Source: Aphrocallistes beatrix (Eukaryota; Porifera; Hexactinellida; Sceptrulophora; Aphrocallistidae). From it: a stretch of DNA of 64,000 nucleotides. Positions 63,843 through 64,000 of this stretch are shown here, one piece after another (within the stretch, counting starts at the first letter, position 1; each line of letters begins with the position of its first letter). The position numbers were made by a program, and so were the translations under genes. The DNA lies in contig OY725505.1 of NCBI GenBank assembly GCA_963281255.1, forward strand, positions 2,666,001 through 2,730,000. The letters run 5' to 3'. Below the pieces are notes generated by a model that saw only the letters and a program-made list of their open reading frames with translations, did not search any database and was not told the DNA's origin.

Positions 63843-64000
63843 ATGTTCTCTTATATTTCAGTCAGAATTTTGTTAATTAATTAAGGGGTAATGAACAATA
63901 GTATGGCATAATTTTGTCACGCATCTTGAAAGTTTGACAAATGGGTGATTGAGTATATTTGTCAAAATAGATCTTGCTTTCACAGAGTAGAAACGGCTTT

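Overview
This is nuclear DNA from an AT-rich invertebrate animal. Multi-exon genes have GT-AG introns, and there is an adhesion-type GPCR and a close homologue of the zinc-finger transcription factor Glass. The DNA is also rich in transposon remnants (hAT, mariner, pogo/Tigger-like and Helitron-like). I cannot place the lineage: the Glass homologue points to an animal, but nothing here decides between a bilaterian and an early-branching phylum. A 200-base run of N (14020-14219) marks an assembly gap.

Layout. 1-1.6 kb holds two broken genes: a hAT transposase (-) and an intronless FAD-dependent amine oxidase with at least five frameshifts (+). 3.07-9.05 kb is a nine-exon adhesion GPCR (+) with signal peptide, C-type lectin domain, two Ig domains, GAIN/GPS region and seven transmembrane helices. 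9.9-10.5 kb is a 68-bp tandem repeat. 11.9-16.0 kb is a large satellite made of self-complementary 11-12-base units, ending at a 5'-truncated mariner whose catalytic domain is intact (16.2-17.15 kb).

18-48 kb is the core of the window: two clusters of intronless seven-helix receptor genes that I cannot match to a named family. Family A (379-391 aa) has intact copies A1 (+), A2, A3, A4 and A6 (-), a one-base frameshifted copy A5, and two fragments, A0 (11.4 kb) and A7 (25.3 kb). Family B (369 aa) has intact copies B1, B2, B4 and B5, all on +, and one truncated copy, B3. The two families share an N-terminal glycosylation sequon, basic cytoplasmic loops and a long conserved TM5-TM6 loop, so they probably belong to one receptor superfamily. 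Each copy was duplicated with its own promoter block, including a TATA box usually about 55-75 bp before the ATG. The repeats between copies record the duplication history: a 6.1-kb block (satellite plus mariner) sits inside the A0 upstream region, and a Helitron-like element containing a 1.07-kb foldback element splits A7 from its promoter.

Upstream of B1 and B2 lies a 189-bp GC-richer block in two nearly identical copies. It can fold into nested stems and is a candidate structured RNA. 48-57 kb is mostly non-coding, with several short inverted-repeat elements. 57.2-63.5 kb is the five-exon Glass homologue (406 aa, five C2H2 fingers) on +, followed by a poly(A) signal.

Functionally, the window joins a surface adhesion receptor, a probable lineage-specific chemoreceptor-like array and a sensory/photoreceptor-type transcription factor. 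Nothing in the sequence links them beyond being neighbours.
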